Source of the DNA: Rhinatrema bivittatum
Lineage: Eukaryota > Chordata > Amphibia > Gymnophiona > Rhinatrematidae
NCBI RefSeq assembly: GCF_901001135.1
Contig: NC_042631.1
Location: 50,412,019-50,476,018, forward strand
Length of the DNA: 64,000 nucleotides
Direction of reading: 5' to 3'
In this document: piece by piece, positions 29,011 to 40,340 of the stretch
How the letters are laid out: the number at the start of each line of letters is the position of its first letter
How positions within the stretch are numbered: the stretch's first letter is position 1
Made by a program: the position numbers and the translations under genes
The notes under the pieces: generated by a model
What the model was told of the DNA's origin: nothing
What the model saw: only the letters and a program-made list of their open reading frames with translations
The model's database searches: none

Positions 29011-29665
29011 AAGATAGATTTTTCACACTTAATTAAGAAAGAAATCCATTATAGTTCCTTTAGGATTCTATGCTCCTTATTCTGTACAATGAGAGGAAAA
29101 ATAAAATTTTAATGCAGCCCATTTTCTGGACATTGTCATACACCATGGTTCATTCTCACTGACTTCTTTATTTATTAAAATGTGCCACCTGTTTCTAGTT
29201 TACTATTATACAATGCATGGTAAACTAAAATCTAATTTAGAAACGTATCAATATGGTACAAGAGCTTTATGTATGTATGTTGTGTGCGTGTTTTTATGTA
29301 ATCCATATCAATCAATTAATTTGGAAAGTTTGCAATATAAGAAATGTAAATAAAAAAAATAGTAAGAATCAACCAAATAAAATACATTAACTAATAGAAA
29401 TAAAAATATAAAGAAAAAAGCTAAAATAAACCCACAACCCAAAGCTAAACCAAACAACTCCAACGGTAGAATATGATCCTTCCATTGCCATCAGGAAATA
29501 ATGCTCTAACCTGATAAGTTATTCCTAAGTAAAATAAGGAAAAGCTAACTGAAACAAAGGCACTTTCAGCAGCTGTTTAAATTTCAGACACTGATCTTCC
29601 AGCCTGAATTCCATGGGGCTGGAATGGCACAGGAAAAGGACTGTGATTTCCTTTTTCCCACTAAC
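29011..29665. other. A/T-rich intronic DNA, nothing recognised
   Basis: Includes short TATGTATGT repeats near 29270 and A-rich stretches (29345-29430). No coding or repeat family identified. Confidence 0.5.
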
Positions 29666-29668
29666 TTA

Positions 29669-30355
29669 CAGGCCGATACAGTAAAGTCCGCGGGAGAGCG
29701 GGCGAACGCCAGCTCTCCCGGCACACGCGATGCAGTATTTAAATTAAGTCCGGCGGTAGATCCGGGCAAAAAGAGGCGCTAGGGACACTAGCGCGTCCCT
29801 AGCGCCTCCTTTTTGACAGGAGCGGCGGCTGTCAGCGGGTTTGACAGCGGATGCTCAATTTTGCTGGCGTCGGTTCTCGAGCCCGCTGACAGCCGCGGGC
29901 TCAGAAACTGGACGCCGGCAAAATTGAGTGTCCAGTTTTCGGCCTGACAGCCGCGGGCCGAATTCAAATTTTTTTTTTTTTTAAACTTTTTTTTACTCTT
30001 TGGGACCTCCAACTTAATATCGCCATGATATTAAGTCAGAGGGTGCACAGAAAAGCTGTTTTTACTGCTTTTCTGTGCACTTTCCCGGTGCCAGAATAAA
30101 TTAGCGCCTACCTTTGGGTTGGCGCTAATTTCTGAAAGTAAAATGTGCGGTTTGGCTGCACATTTTACTTTCTGTATCCCGCGCGCATACCTAATAGGGC
30201 CATCAACATGCATTTGCATGTTGAGAGCACTATTAGGTGCCGCGGGTTGGACGCGAGTTTTCCTCCCCTTACTGAATAAGGGGTAAGGGAAAACGCGCTT
30301 CCAAGAGCAGGCTAACAGTGTGCTCCGTCGGAGAGCACTGTACTGTAACGGCCTG
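29669..30355. mobile_element. Harbinger MITE with TTA duplication
   Basis: Ends CAGGCCGATACAGTAAAGT and, reverse-complemented, CAGGCCGTTACAGTACAGT; flanked by TTA on both sides (29666-29668 and 30356-30358), the classic Harbinger target duplication. Internally it has several GC-rich inverted repeats (CTAGGGACACTAGCGCGTCC, GACAGCCGCGGGC) and no coding capacity. The terminal similarity to the 10.3-kb element at 6658 suggests that it could be mobilised by the same transposase. Confidence 0.9.
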
Positions 30356-30360
30356 TTAGT

Positions 30361-32954
30361 TTTCCAAGCAGCATGAATTAGCCATGCTGTCTGGGATGTA
30401 CTCTGGGCAGCTAGATGGCAGAGCTCTCTTAGAACACGGAATCTTTTCAGTGTAGTGCGCTTGCATAGATCTTCCCATGCTGCCCAATCTCCTCGCTGAA
30501 CTTTTTTCTGCTGATAGGAAAATTTGTTTTTTCGCCGAGATGCTGCAGCCACCGGGGTTTAAATTTTGCCAATGCGGCAAAATTATGTCGGTGACCGACG
30601 GACACTCTAGATGTTACATCTGCCTCGGACCAGAACACGACCAGATGACCCGCAGGGACTGCAGACACATGTCCCCCAGGGCCCAGCAACAAAGGGCTGA
30701 CAGGATCACCAAACTGCGGGAAGCGGCATCAGGATCGTATGCCCCTTCTGAAGACTTGACTAAGTCTTCTCCAGGACCCCCCCCCCCCCCCCCCCCGGAC
30801 CTTTAAAGTGTCGACGCATCGTCGAGCCTCCTCGGTAGGGCCTCCCGGTTCATCCGGGCCATCGCCAAAGCGAGCTCCCATGGTGCTGACGCACGACGCA
30901 AGAGATGTGTTGACAGCGCTGAAGACACCATCTGCACCGAGCAGCGTCGGGCCCCCGAGGCATCACCGACGCATCTGACTCGAGGAGCCAACCACGCGAT
31001 TCAACACCGAAGCACAAACACAAAGCACTGATGACGCACCGAAGCAAGCTGATGCAGAAGCAGTCGCCCTTGATGCACAGTGTCACTAAAACACCAAAAA
31101 AGCACTCGTCAGGGCACAAGCAACCCGGGGAACCTTCCCCACTCTTAGTGGTGGACTTCGATGTGGCGCCTTCTTCTCCAGCCGTCTCTCACAGTTCCTC
31201 GGTCTCATCCAGGGTTTACTCTGGCCTGTCCGCTGCTTCATAGCATAGGAAAATAATCAGGCCTCCAGGAACCCTTGCAAAAGAGACACAAGCAGCCTCC
31301 TATGGACCAATTTCAACCAAGAAGTCCAGAAACAGACATCCTGTTGGCTGCAGTACCGCCCAGCGGTGCTCACAAGGAGCCTAGACCAGTACCCAGCGAT
31401 GCTCACAGAGAGCCTATGCTGGTCCCTCAGGACACCTTGGCTTCTCAGGCAATGTCTCAGATTTCCCTTACTACCGTTGAGCAACAGGAGAAACGTCCAG
31501 CCGAGATACCCCTGGAAGCCCCTCCATTGCCACAGGAAACCCTCAGTCCAGATCCTTCTCCTCCCAGCCCACCTCCACTGACTTCTCCTCCTGGGGATGT
31601 TCCCCCCCAACCTTCCACTTCACCAGGATCCTCTACAGGGTATCCTTCTGACCCTGTGGAAGAACAACCAGAGCCTGTCTCTCCACCAGAGAATCTATCG
31701 TATTCCAAGTTCGTGGAAAAAGCGGGGCAACGTCTCAACATTGAGACTAGGAAAAATTCCTGAATCACCTTCGGAGCCCACAGCCTTGCCCTCTCACGCT
31801 GTCCTGGATGCTATCATGACCAGGGTCTGGGAATCTCCCTTTGCAGGACCACCAACCTCTCGCAAAACGGACTTGAAACTCCGTATGCAGCAGTCACAAT
31901 TTTATTCACAGTGCAACTTCCTCATGCCTCTGTGGTAGTGGAGTCCAATATGCAGAAGGCCAAAAAATCACATCTTCACTCAAACGCTCCACCTGGGAAA
32001 GATTCCAAATACTTGGATGATTTCGGAAAAAGGGCCTTCCAATCTGGTATGCTAAATGCAAAAATTCAACAGCACCAGTTCTATATTATACAGAACCTGT
32101 ACGAATGTCTCCAATCTCTAAAGCCCCTGCTTCAGGAGGCATCCCCAGACCACCAACTTCCTGAACAATTCCATGACTTAGAGTAAGGATTAAGGCACCT
32201 CCTCCGAACTGTTTATGAAGGGTTTGATACTTCGGCCAAGTCCACAGCCAACGCCATCGCTGCCCGGCACTTAGCGTGGCTTCAAGCGAGCGCCATTTGC
32301 GAGGACATGCATGAAAAACTTGCCAACCTCTCCTTTCTCCCGGATACTCTCTTTGGAGACAAGTTGAGAGAGACAGTAGCACGGTTTAAGGAGCAAAAGG
32401 TGGTCGTCATGTCACTGACCGCTCCTTCCGACACCGCTTCCTCTAGATGATATTTCTCCTCCTATAGGAAGCCTTATTATCAATGATGTCCTTACTGGCC
32501 TTACCCATCCTGCCGGCCTGTACAATATACACCAAGTCGTCCTCAGCCTTCCCAACAACAGGGGACTCGTCAACACCAATTACTTCCTCGGCAGCCTCGT
32601 CCGCCTCAGGACTCCAAGCCCCCTCAGGGTTTTTAGAGCGGGTGAACCCATCTCTACTGCTTCCAGTGGGGGGCAGGCTGTCCCACTTTTTTCCAGCATG
32701 GATGGTGATCATATTTGACCTTTGGGTTTACAAATCATACAGGAAGGCTACTCCCTCAATTTTCAATCAATCCCATACCTGATGCGCCAGAAACACCTGA
32801 CTGTATACTGCGGACCCCTGCAACAGGAAATCAACAACTTGCTTCAACAACAGTGCATTCACGAGCTACCCTTGGCACAGTTCCACAAGGGCTTCTACTC
32901 CCATACTTCCTCATACCCAAAAAGTCGGGAGTGTTACAACCCATCCTAGATCTG
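30361..32954 (+). pseudogene. DIRS element A: gag and start of RT
   Basis: Plus-strand DIRS-type retrotransposon. Gag begins near 30540 with a zinc-binding region (FCQCGKIMSVTDGHSRCYIC, then LGPEHD and DCRHM), then runs through a Pro-rich section (31275-31763), a conserved gag helix region (DDFGKRAFQSGMLNAKI, IIQNLYECLQSL) and STANAIAARHLAWL. RT begins with QTIQ/EGYSLNFQ-type text near 32715 and VLQPILDL at about 32935. Many frameshifts. The reading is interrupted at 32955 by a full-length L2 and continues at 36831. A gag-final stop and the usual tyrosine recombinase are not seen. DIRS elements integrate through that recombinase rather than an integrase. Confidence 0.82.
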
Positions 32955-33283
32955 CCTTATTCTGCTGGAAAAACCTGGACTTGCACCTACTTTGCACCCT
33001 GTACCTGCGGCAAGCCAGCCGGACCGACTTCCTGGTCACGCCCCCTTGCTGACATCATCTGAGGGCGACGGCTGCATAAAACGCGGCGAATTCGGAGGGG
33101 CTTCGAGCCTGGGCCTCCGACTGCTCTCTTCAACACCCTGAGAGCCTTATTCTGCTGGAAAAACCTGGACATGCACCTACTTTGCACCCTGTACCTGCGG
33201 CAAGCCAGCCGGACCGACTTCCTGGTCACGCCCCCTTGCTGACATCATCTGAGGGCGACGGCTGCATAAAACGCCGCGAATTC
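32955..33283 (+). promoter_or_regulatory. L2 5' UTR with duplicated leader monomer
   Basis: CCTTATTCTGCTGGAAAAAC starts at 32955 and again at 33145, a 190-bp spacing. The first unit carries an extra 50-bp segment (GGAGGGGCTTCGAGCC...) before the second begins; the second ends GCCGCGAATTC at about 33283. Each unit contains GCTGCATAAAACGC, a possible TATA-like box, and GACATCATCTGAGG. Tandem 5' monomers act as promoters in rodent L1; a promoter role here is inference. Confidence 0.6.
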
Positions 33284-33423
33284 TTAAGTGCCGCGCGCCG
33301 GGCGCCGCGCAACGAAGGGGCAAAACAAAGGGGCTTGCCCCTTTGTTTTGCCCCTTCGTTTTTCCCCTCGTTTCCCCTCTGTTTCTATCTTAGATCTACT
33401 GTAACTGGTAACCTGTTGTCGCA

Positions 33424-36408
33424 ATGAACATCCCCACAATGTTAGGTCAGGGAAAATATGGCAATATGCCTTCATTTCAAGCACAACCAAAGTCATATCA
33501 GTCCGGACATAAGAAGTACATAAATCGAACCCTAACTGCTATAAGATCCACGTTCTGCACTGCAGCTATGTTTACTTTATCCTTTATTCTTTGTAACGCA
33601 CAGTCTGTTCGAAAAAAAGTCCCCATTCTGCAAGATCTCATACATATTAATAAGCCTGATTTCTTTCTCATCACAGAATCCTGGTTAACCACTTCAGATA
33701 CAGCTATAGTAAACAATTTAGCTCCCACAGGCTATACGACCATTTCTGAACCTAGAATAAACCGCCGAGGAGGAGGTTTGTTAGCTATCATCAAATCCTC
33801 TTTGAATCCAGTAAAAAAACAAATAATATCATCAGGTTCATTTGAAATACTTCTGATTGCTACTACAATACTAAACATAGGAATCATCTATTGTCCTCCT
33901 GGATGTCTCAACTCTGAACTTTCAAATTTTCTAGAAACCATTTCTATACTTCCTATAGATTTAAATAAAACAATACTGCTGGGTGACTTTAATCTGCATA
34001 TCTCTAATCCTTCCATAATCACCAGTTCCTTTTTAGATGCCATGTCCGGCCTCGGCTGGGATCAACTCATCAAAACCCCTACGCATATTAAAAGTCAAAC
34101 ATTAGACCTGGTATTTTTTAACCCACTCCAACATTTTCCAATTCCGAACAATATCACAGTAGTACCCATCCCCTGGTCAGATCACCACAGAATTCATTTC
34201 TCTCTAAATCTAAATAAAAATTCACATATAACAACAAAGAAACAATCAATAATACATAGAAGGAAATTCATTAATGCAGACACATTTGTAGAGACAATCA
34301 CTCCTAACATACCTACCACAGTTCTCTCCAACATAAATGACACAGTACACTCTTGGAATACTACAATTACAACCACCCTCGATACAATTGCCCCGTTTAA
34401 GCAGATCAAACAAAATAGAAATAAAAAGAAAATAGATGCTCCTTGGTACACAAAATCATTGCACACCCTTAAAACTCTTCTTAGGAAACTAGAACGTAAA
34501 TGGCGTAATAACAAAACCACAGAACTAAAAAACAACTACCACTGTACACTACGTCGTTACAATAAAGAAATAAATCAAACAAAAAAACTCTACTATGCCA
34601 ATATCATTGCCAAAGCCAATGGCAACCCAAACACACTATTCAATATAGTAAAAACCTTAACCTCTCCCCAAAATGAAAACTCCATAAATGTCGATACCAA
34701 CTTTTGCAATAAAATTGCCAAACATTTTGAAACTAAAGTACTTAACATTTCTGCAGAATTTTCAAACCTTCCTTATCCCACTCAAAAAAAAGAAGTACCT
34801 AGTCAATCATGGTCAGAATTCACCGCTACTTCAGATACTTCTATCCTAGCCATTATAAACAAACAAAAACCTTCCAATTCCCCCTATAATCCTTGTTCTG
34901 GAGCCTTTTTCAAAGCTCTCAAACTTGAAGCCTGCTCCTTCCTTACTCTTCTAGTTAATCAATCTCTAGAATCAGGCGAATTCCCTCACACTTTAAAAAA
35001 GACCTCTATACTACCAATTTTAAAAGCAAAAGCAAAAGATACATCTGATCTCAACAATTACAGACCTATAGCCTCTCTTACTTCCCTGGCCAAACTAATA
35101 GAATCTGTAGTACTCCATCAGTTAACCGATTTTCTAACTGAGCACAATATTCTTCATATTAATCAACATGGATTTAGAAAAGGTCATTCCACAGAAACAC
35201 TCCTTCTATCCTCTTTTGATACTTTTTTCCGTGCATTCGATTCATATACAGACTACATTATAGTTTTCTTAGATATATCAGCAGCATTCGATACCATTAA
35301 TCATCAGATACTCATTTCAGGTCTTCAAAACATAGGCATCGCAGGTACAGTTTTGAATTGGTTTACATCCTCTCTCTCCAACCGACCTCAACAAGTCAAT
35401 TACAATCAGCACTGCTCTTCCCCATACATCATTAATTCCGGCGTTCCTCAGGGCTCATCTCTCTCTCCTATTCTGTTCAACATATATCTTCTTCCTTTAT
35501 GCTATATTCTATCCTCCCTTAATCTTCAATTCAAAATTTATGCAGATGACATCCAATTCTTTGTCCCATATAAATCATCATGGTCAGACACTCTATCTTT
35601 AGTTTCTCTTTATTTATCTACTATCAACTCTTGGCTCTCTCACAATCGATTAAAACTAAATCCGGCAAAAACTGAGCTTATACACTTAACTTCCATCTCT
35701 GATTCTTCATTAGGCCCACCATCACATCTGACAATCAATAATGTTACTATCCCCATAACACGTTCTGCTATAAGCCTAGGTGTAAACATTAACTCAGATC
35801 TTTCTCTAAAACAACACATATCCTCACTTACAAAAAAATCGTTTTTCAAACTACGTCTGTTAAAACATCTTCGCCCTCTACTATTCTACCGAGACTATAG
35901 AACCATTCTTCAATCTTTAATTTTCTCTGGCTTAGACTATTGTAATGCTCTTTTCTTAGGAATGTCAGACTCTTCACTATACCCCCTTCAACTGATCCAA
36001 AACTCTGCAGCCCGAATATTAACCAGAACTTCTCTACGCCATCATATCACTCCTATTTTACAATCGCTACATTGGTTACCCATAAAGTTCAGAATAAAAT
36101 ACAAAATTCTCTCTATTATCCATAGCTTAATTCATAACCATAATCATACATCCACCTGGCTTTGTTCACTACTGCGCATATACAAACCGACACGACACCC
36201 AAGATCACTTAACCAAAATTTACTAGATATCCCTTCTCCTAAACAAGCCAGACTAGACCTCACTAGAAAAAGAGCCTTTTCAATAGCTGGTCCAACACTC
36301 TGGAACACTTTACCAAACCATCTTCGCTCAATATCCAACCCTTCTCATTTCAAAAAATCTCTCAAAACCTATCTTTTTCAACTTGCATTCAATACGTCTT
36401 CTAACTAA
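33424..36408 (+). CDS. L2 LINE ORF2: APE endonuclease and reverse transcriptase, intact
   Basis: 994 codons without a stop. The APE endonuclease covers the first ~290 residues: NAQSVRKK, LITESWL, IIYCPPGC, GDFNLHI (Asp188, Asn190) and SDHHRIHF. A basic linker follows. The RT domain shows LNNYRPIASLTSLAKLIE, QHGFRKGHSTETLL, FLDISAAFDTINH, GVPQGSSLSPILFNIY and the catalytic YADD at residues 706-709. The C-terminal blocks LDYCNALFLGM, LQSLHWLPI, SIAGPTLWNTLPNHL and FKKSLKTYLFQ are shared with the remnants at 1030-2925 and 58030-58440. The protein nicks target DNA and primes reverse transcription on it. Intact coding plus a clean target duplication point to recent insertion. Confidence 0.93.
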   Translation: MNIPTMLGQGKYGNMPSFQAQPKSYQSGHKKYINRTLTAIRSTFCTAAMFTLSFILCNAQSVRKKVPILQDLIHINKPDFFLITESWLTTSDTAIVNNLAPTGYTTISEPRINRRGGGLLAIIKSSLNPVKKQIISSGSFEILLIATTILNIGIIYCPPGCLNSELSNFLETISILPIDLNKTILLGDFNLHISNPSIITSSFLDAMSGLGWDQLIKTPTHIKSQTLDLVFFNPLQHFPIPNNITVVPIPWSDHHRIHFSLNLNKNSHITTKKQSIIHRRKFINADTFVETITPNIPTTVLSNINDTVHSWNTTITTTLDTIAPFKQIKQNRNKKKIDAPWYTKSLHTLKTLLRKLERKWRNNKTTELKNNYHCTLRRYNKEINQTKKLYYANIIAKANGNPNTLFNIVKTLTSPQNENSINVDTNFCNKIAKHFETKVLNISAEFSNLPYPTQKKEVPSQSWSEFTATSDTSILAIINKQKPSNSPYNPCSGAFFKALKLEACSFLTLLVNQSLESGEFPHTLKKTSILPILKAKAKDTSDLNNYRPIASLTSLAKLIESVVLHQLTDFLTEHNILHINQHGFRKGHSTETLLLSSFDTFFRAFDSYTDYIIVFLDISAAFDTINHQILISGLQNIGIAGTVLNWFTSSLSNRPQQVNYNQHCSSPYIINSGVPQGSSLSPILFNIYLLPLCYILSSLNLQFKIYADDIQFFVPYKSSWSDTLSLVSLYLSTINSWLSHNRLKLNPAKTELIHLTSISDSSLGPPSHLTINNVTIPITRSAISLGVNINSDLSLKQHISSLTKKSFFKLRLLKHLRPLLFYRDYRTILQSLIFSGLDYCNALFLGMSDSSLYPLQLIQNSAARILTRTSLRHHITPILQSLHWLPIKFRIKYKILSIIHSLIHNHNHTSTWLCSLLRIYKPTRHPRSLNQNLLDIPSPKQARLDLTRKRAFSIAGPTLWNTLPNHLRSISNPSHFKKSLKTYLFQLAFNTSSN

Positions 36409-36825
36409 ACTCAATCATCAATACCGAACCTACATTCATAAACTTAATTTCACCCATTACAACCCCATTTATGCTACTCATAACTACAACATACTTGCTC
36501 ATTCACATGTCTCCAATTATCATATCCTCCTTCCTTCTCCCCTTTATTATTATATAATTTTTACGTTGTATTTTTCCCACTCCCCCTCCCGTTCCCCTTT
36601 CCCCCTTTTCCCCAAAACAATAAGCCCATGGCCCCAAACTTTTATATTTTTTAAAATCTTATATACTAGCATCCTGTCTAGTTATTGCCTATTTTTATGT
36701 AAAGTTTAAAAATTCCATTTTATTTTGATTATTTTATTTTTGTTTTAAATCTGTGAACCGTTTTTGATAAAATTCCTTTTTTAAAAAACGGTATACAAAT
36801 ACTTTTTAAATAAATAAATAAATAA
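36409..36825 (+). repeat. L2 3' UTR, terminal stem and AAATA tail (copy 4)
   Basis: Non-coding end of the full-length L2. The final 9-bp stem (36757-36765 with 36784-36792) is the longest of the seven tails. Tail of AAATA units at 36807-36825. Confidence 0.85.
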
Positions 36826-36830
36826 ATCTG

Positions 36831-37365
36831 CATTCTCAACAGACACTTGACAAGGGAAAAATTCAAAATGACGTCACTCATCCATCCTTCCCTTCCTTCG
36901 CCCCAATGATTGGATGTGTTCACTGGACCTCAAAGATGCCTATTCGCACATACCGATGCATCCCAAGTCCTGGCAGTACCTATGCTTCACAGCCACTGGC
37001 TGCCACTTCCAATACAAGGTGCTCCCATTTGGCCTCTCCTCAGCCCCCAGAGTTTTTACAAAATGCCTAGTGGTAGCGGTGGCTCACCTCCGATGACGGG
37101 GTATTCAAATATTCCCCTACCTGGATGATTGGCTACTGGTGGCCCCCAACCCATCCCTCCTACAGACCAATCTTCTCGCAACCATATACTGCCTGGACAA
37201 CCTAGGACTGCTCGTCAACTATGAAAAATTGAATCTGCAACCCACTCAGGTCTTACAATTCATTAGAGCTCATATCAACACCATTCGGGACAGAGCCTTC
37301 CTCCAGGAATCCCGGGCCCTTACCCTGACATCATTCGCCGGCCGCCTCCAAGAGGCGTCTCGAGG
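36831..37365 (+). pseudogene. DIRS element A: RT continuation
   Basis: Frames after the L2 insertion continue the DIRS reverse transcriptase: ILNRHLTREKFKM, then CSLDLKDAYSHIPMHPKSWQ, FQYKVLPFGLSSAPRVFTK, the catalytic YLDDWLL at about 37121-37141, and RAFLQESRALTLTSFAGRLQ. Frameshifts near 36910 and 37097 break it. It ends near 37365, where an oppositely oriented DIRS begins, so RNase H and recombinase are missing. Confidence 0.87.
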
Positions 37366-37369
37366 AATA

Positions 37370-38401
37370 CTGTGAAATTCCAGTGTATACCCTTTGTGTA
37401 TCACCTCCAGGACCCACTGGTTAGACGTGATCTCAACCCATCTCTGATAAAAGAGAGAGACGTCCCCCTATTTCCTGTTCAGGAAGGTGGGTTGGCAAAC
37501 ATTCACCGGGAAGGTCCACCAACCGAGCCCGCTCCTTTCTTGGGCTGCTAGGGACGAAAGGATTGAGACCTACTGAAAGGCCAAGTCCACTGAAAGGTCG
37601 TCCCTCTGTAGGAATGAAAACGCCTGAAACCCCAGAAACGACCCCTCATACCAAAGGGGTGCTGCAACTGTTTCTTATCCTCCGGCAACCGAGGCACCGG
37701 AGAATCACTCCACTTACTGGCCAGTTTCTCTAACTCGCTCCCAACAAGAGCAAGCCTTTAAAGGGCATCTTGGTAAGACTGGCTTTGGAACCTATGTCAG
37801 CTGATTGAGGTCCAGACCAAATCACAACCTGCGTCTGCTAAAATGGCAGCAGCAAGCTCCATAACTGCTCTGGAATTCTTTCCAGACCCATTTACCTTCT
37901 GAGAGAGAAGCAGACAAGATCTCACCACTAGGGAGCAACAGAAGGCAATCTGTAAATTCATCACCATTGCCTCAAAGGCTTGCTTAAGAATAGCCTCAAT
38001 CCTTCTATCATATACATCCTTCAAGGCCATTCCTCCCTCTGCTTAGACATGGCACATCCACTTTGGAAAAATGCAAACACTCTCTCACAGCCAGATCCAG
38101 GGGGTATAGGCCTTCCAATGTCCAGCCCCTTTTAAATTTGCCTCTAGGGCATCCCATTCCAGATCAATCAATTCCTGGATGGCATCCATCACCGGGAAAA
38201 TACAAGAGGCTTTATGTAAGGAAACCAAAATGGGATTCTTCCTCGGCTCTAACATAGCATGAAAGAACCGCAACAAGGTTCGATACAGTTCCAGCCTTGG
38301 AGGAATTTCCCCATCTTCCAGAGAATCAGGATCAACTTCATCATCAGTGCTACCTGGATTCCTGTCAGGAATACCCGTAGGGAGCCAGGGCGAGCCCCGG
38401 C
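37370..38401 (-). pseudogene. DIRS element B gag, downstream part
   Basis: Minus-strand gag of a second DIRS element: DPDSLEDGEIPPRLELYRTL, FPVMDAIQELIDLEWDA (38447-38085), then ALKDVYDRRIEAILKQAFEA and CSLVVRSCLLLSQ (38030-37797). These are typical vertebrate DIRS gag blocks as I know them. The upstream gag part lies at 39677-40110, beyond an inserted solo LTR. The region 37370-37790 is probably its continuation but too decayed to read. Confidence 0.75.
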
Positions 38402-39676
38402 TGTTATGCGTGCCACCCGTGGCAGCCCCACCGCATGGTCCTCTCACCTTTTCAGACAGACTCCAGCTCCTGGCTCCTCTTCACTGGCGGCAGTGGTCCG
38501 CCAGTTCCGACCTTGGGTTCCCTCCAGGGCTTCCAGCCCTGCCACGCTACCCAGTATTGCCAGCCAAGATGTCCCTGTTCGTCGGGCCTCTCTGCATGGC
38601 CCACAGAGAGACTCCGCCTTCAGCACCGCACCCCTTGCTAGGCGCGCATGCGTGCATCATTAGTTCTTTTAAAGGGCCCGCGGCGGGAACCTGGCCACGG
38701 ACCCGGATGCTGACGTCAGACTCTTCAGCGTATAAAAGCTCAGGCCTCGCTCCATAGCGTTGCCTTTGCAACAGTTCTCCTCGTACTCCGAGTATTCATT
38801 GCTGATCTGAGAATCGTTCCTTCATGTGTTCCTGTTTCCCTGTGGTTCCCGGTTCCAGTTCTCCTTGTTCCTGTTTTGTCTATGTGTTGGACTGACTCTT
38901 TGGATTTGACCACCGCTACACGCCTGACTACTCTTCAGCTTCTCTCCAGCCCCGGACCTCCACTACGCCTGACTACTCCTCAGCTTCTCTCCAGCCCCGG
39001 ACCTCTGCTACGCCTGACTACTCTTTAGTTTCTCTCCAGCCCCGGACCTCCACTCCACCTGACTATTCTTCAGCTTCTCTCCAGCCCCGGACCTCTACTC
39101 CACCTGACTATTCTTCAGCTTCTCTCCAGCCCTGGACCTTTCGCTATGCCTGCCTTCTCCATGCCCTGATTGACTACACCTGCCTTCTCCGTGTCCTGAC
39201 TCTTGCTTTGAATGACTACGCTACAGACTTTCCTGTGCCCAGAGTTCTACATTGCTTGCCACAACTTCCACTTGCTCTGATCATCGCCTGTCAGTGACGC
39301 CTCCCTTCGCCTATCCTCTGGACATGGACTTACAAGGCTTAGCCTTCTTTTGCTTGAGCACCTCCAGTTACTCATTGTTCCTTTGGTGCCTGAGTTCCAG
39401 TACCAAATCCTGTCCAGGACAGGACTACGCCATCTACCGGCTGCTGTCTCTGGGCTGAATCACCTTCCATCTCTAGCTAACCTCGAGGCCCACCTAAGTC
39501 CTGCCAGCCCTGGCACCCAAAGGCTCAATCCGAGGGGAACGAGGGCTGGTATAGGTGAAGCTCCAGCGGCCTCTAGCTTCAGCCAACTCCACCTGCTGAT
39601 GGTGGGGACCCGTAGGTCCTTGCCTATGGGTTGCGTCAACCCCAGCTCAGCCCAAGGATCCACCTCCGACGCAACA
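38402..39676 (+). repeat. Solo gypsy-type LTR 1 with CRE and TATA box
   Basis: Starts TGTTATGCGTGCC and ends GACGCAACA; flanks CCGGC (38397-38401) and CTGGC (39677-39681) are a target duplication with one C/T change. Joining the flanks restores the DIRS B gag. A TGACGTCA palindrome (38711-38718) lies 12 bp upstream of TATAAAAG (38731-38738), a plausible promoter. A 45-bp tandem array follows. The 3' part (GGAACGAGGGCTGGTATAGG, GGTGGGGACCCGTAGG) matches LTR 2 at 57559-57640, so both belong to one family. No internal region remains, as expected after LTR-LTR recombination. Confidence 0.82.
38921..39145 (+). repeat. 45-bp tandem array in LTR 1 (5 units)
   Basis: CGCCTGACTACTC or CACCTGACTATTC starts at 38921, 38966, 39011, 39056 and 39101, an exact 45-bp period. 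Each unit carries CTTCTCTCCAGCCCCGGACC. It lies downstream of the predicted LTR promoter, in the would-be transcribed R/U5 part. Confidence 0.93.
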
Positions 39677-40340
39677 CTGGCGCTTAAGCATAGGACTGGA
39701 AGAGGAAGGAATCACTGGCTGAGGGTCCAACAGGACATAAATGGGGGAAGTGGAGGACTGCTCCTGAAGAAAGGCTTGTAAACCTTGAAAAAATTCCACT
39801 CAAGAAAAACAACAGCCGGGTCCAGACCAAGCCCAGAAGGAACTGGAGGTGGTTCCACAGAACTTACCCTCGCCAGCGGAGGAGCCAGTCAAGGGACAAC
39901 CAAGATCTGGCATCCCCCCAGTCAAGGACATGACCAACCCATCATCAGAATGAGAAGAGCCAGGCTTAGCAAAATCCGAGGAAGACAATTCTTCCTGAGC
40001 ATCTGAGCAGCGCTGACACAGGTTAGAAGCCAGGTCAGACTGAGAAGCCCTAATATGACAGGCAACACAAATAGGAAGACGCTTAGGCTTCTTGATTACT
40101 GGCACCATCGCTGCAGTAAATGTGAGTCAGAAAGGCTCGCACTCAAAAATGAAATGCGCCCAAAAAATAGAAAGCGCGGTAAGGTGCACACAACCTGTGC
40201 GCCAAGTTAAGCGCATAAAAAAGTTTGTGCGCGTAAAAAGCGTGCCCAGCAAGCAAGCGCACAACGCATGCACAGAGCTGACACACTGTGCACACACTGA
40301 TGGCCTATAGAGGGCAGCAGAACACGCACAAGAGCGCACG
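39677..40340 (-). pseudogene. DIRS element B: 5' leader and gag start
   Basis: Minus-strand gag start MVPVIKKPKRLPICVACHIR (40108) with a Cys-rich finger (ICVACHIRASQ...LCQRC). It continues in broken frames to 39677, where the solo LTR enters. Upstream, 40110-40340 is rich in GCGCAC and GCGC motifs and probably forms the DIRS leader or terminal repeat; I cannot define its end. Confidence 0.65.

Larger units (their letters stand above)
32955..36825 (+). mobile_element. Full-length L2-type LINE inserted in DIRS A
   Basis: 3871 bp flanked by ATCTG on both sides (32950-32954 and 36826-36830; the next base C also matches). The DIRS RT frame (ILDL then CILNRHLTREKF) is restored if it is removed. 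From 5': a duplicated 190-bp leader unit, a short unique 5' UTR, an intact 994-codon ORF, about 350 bp of 3' UTR, the terminal stem (ACCGTTTTT 36757-36765 with AAAAACGGT 36784-36792) and an (AAATA)n tail. All parts needed for retrotransposition are visible. Confidence 0.92.

Noticed and set aside
33498..36338. Minus-strand ORFs opposite the L2 coding region
   Set aside because: Shadows of the intact plus-strand L2 ORF.
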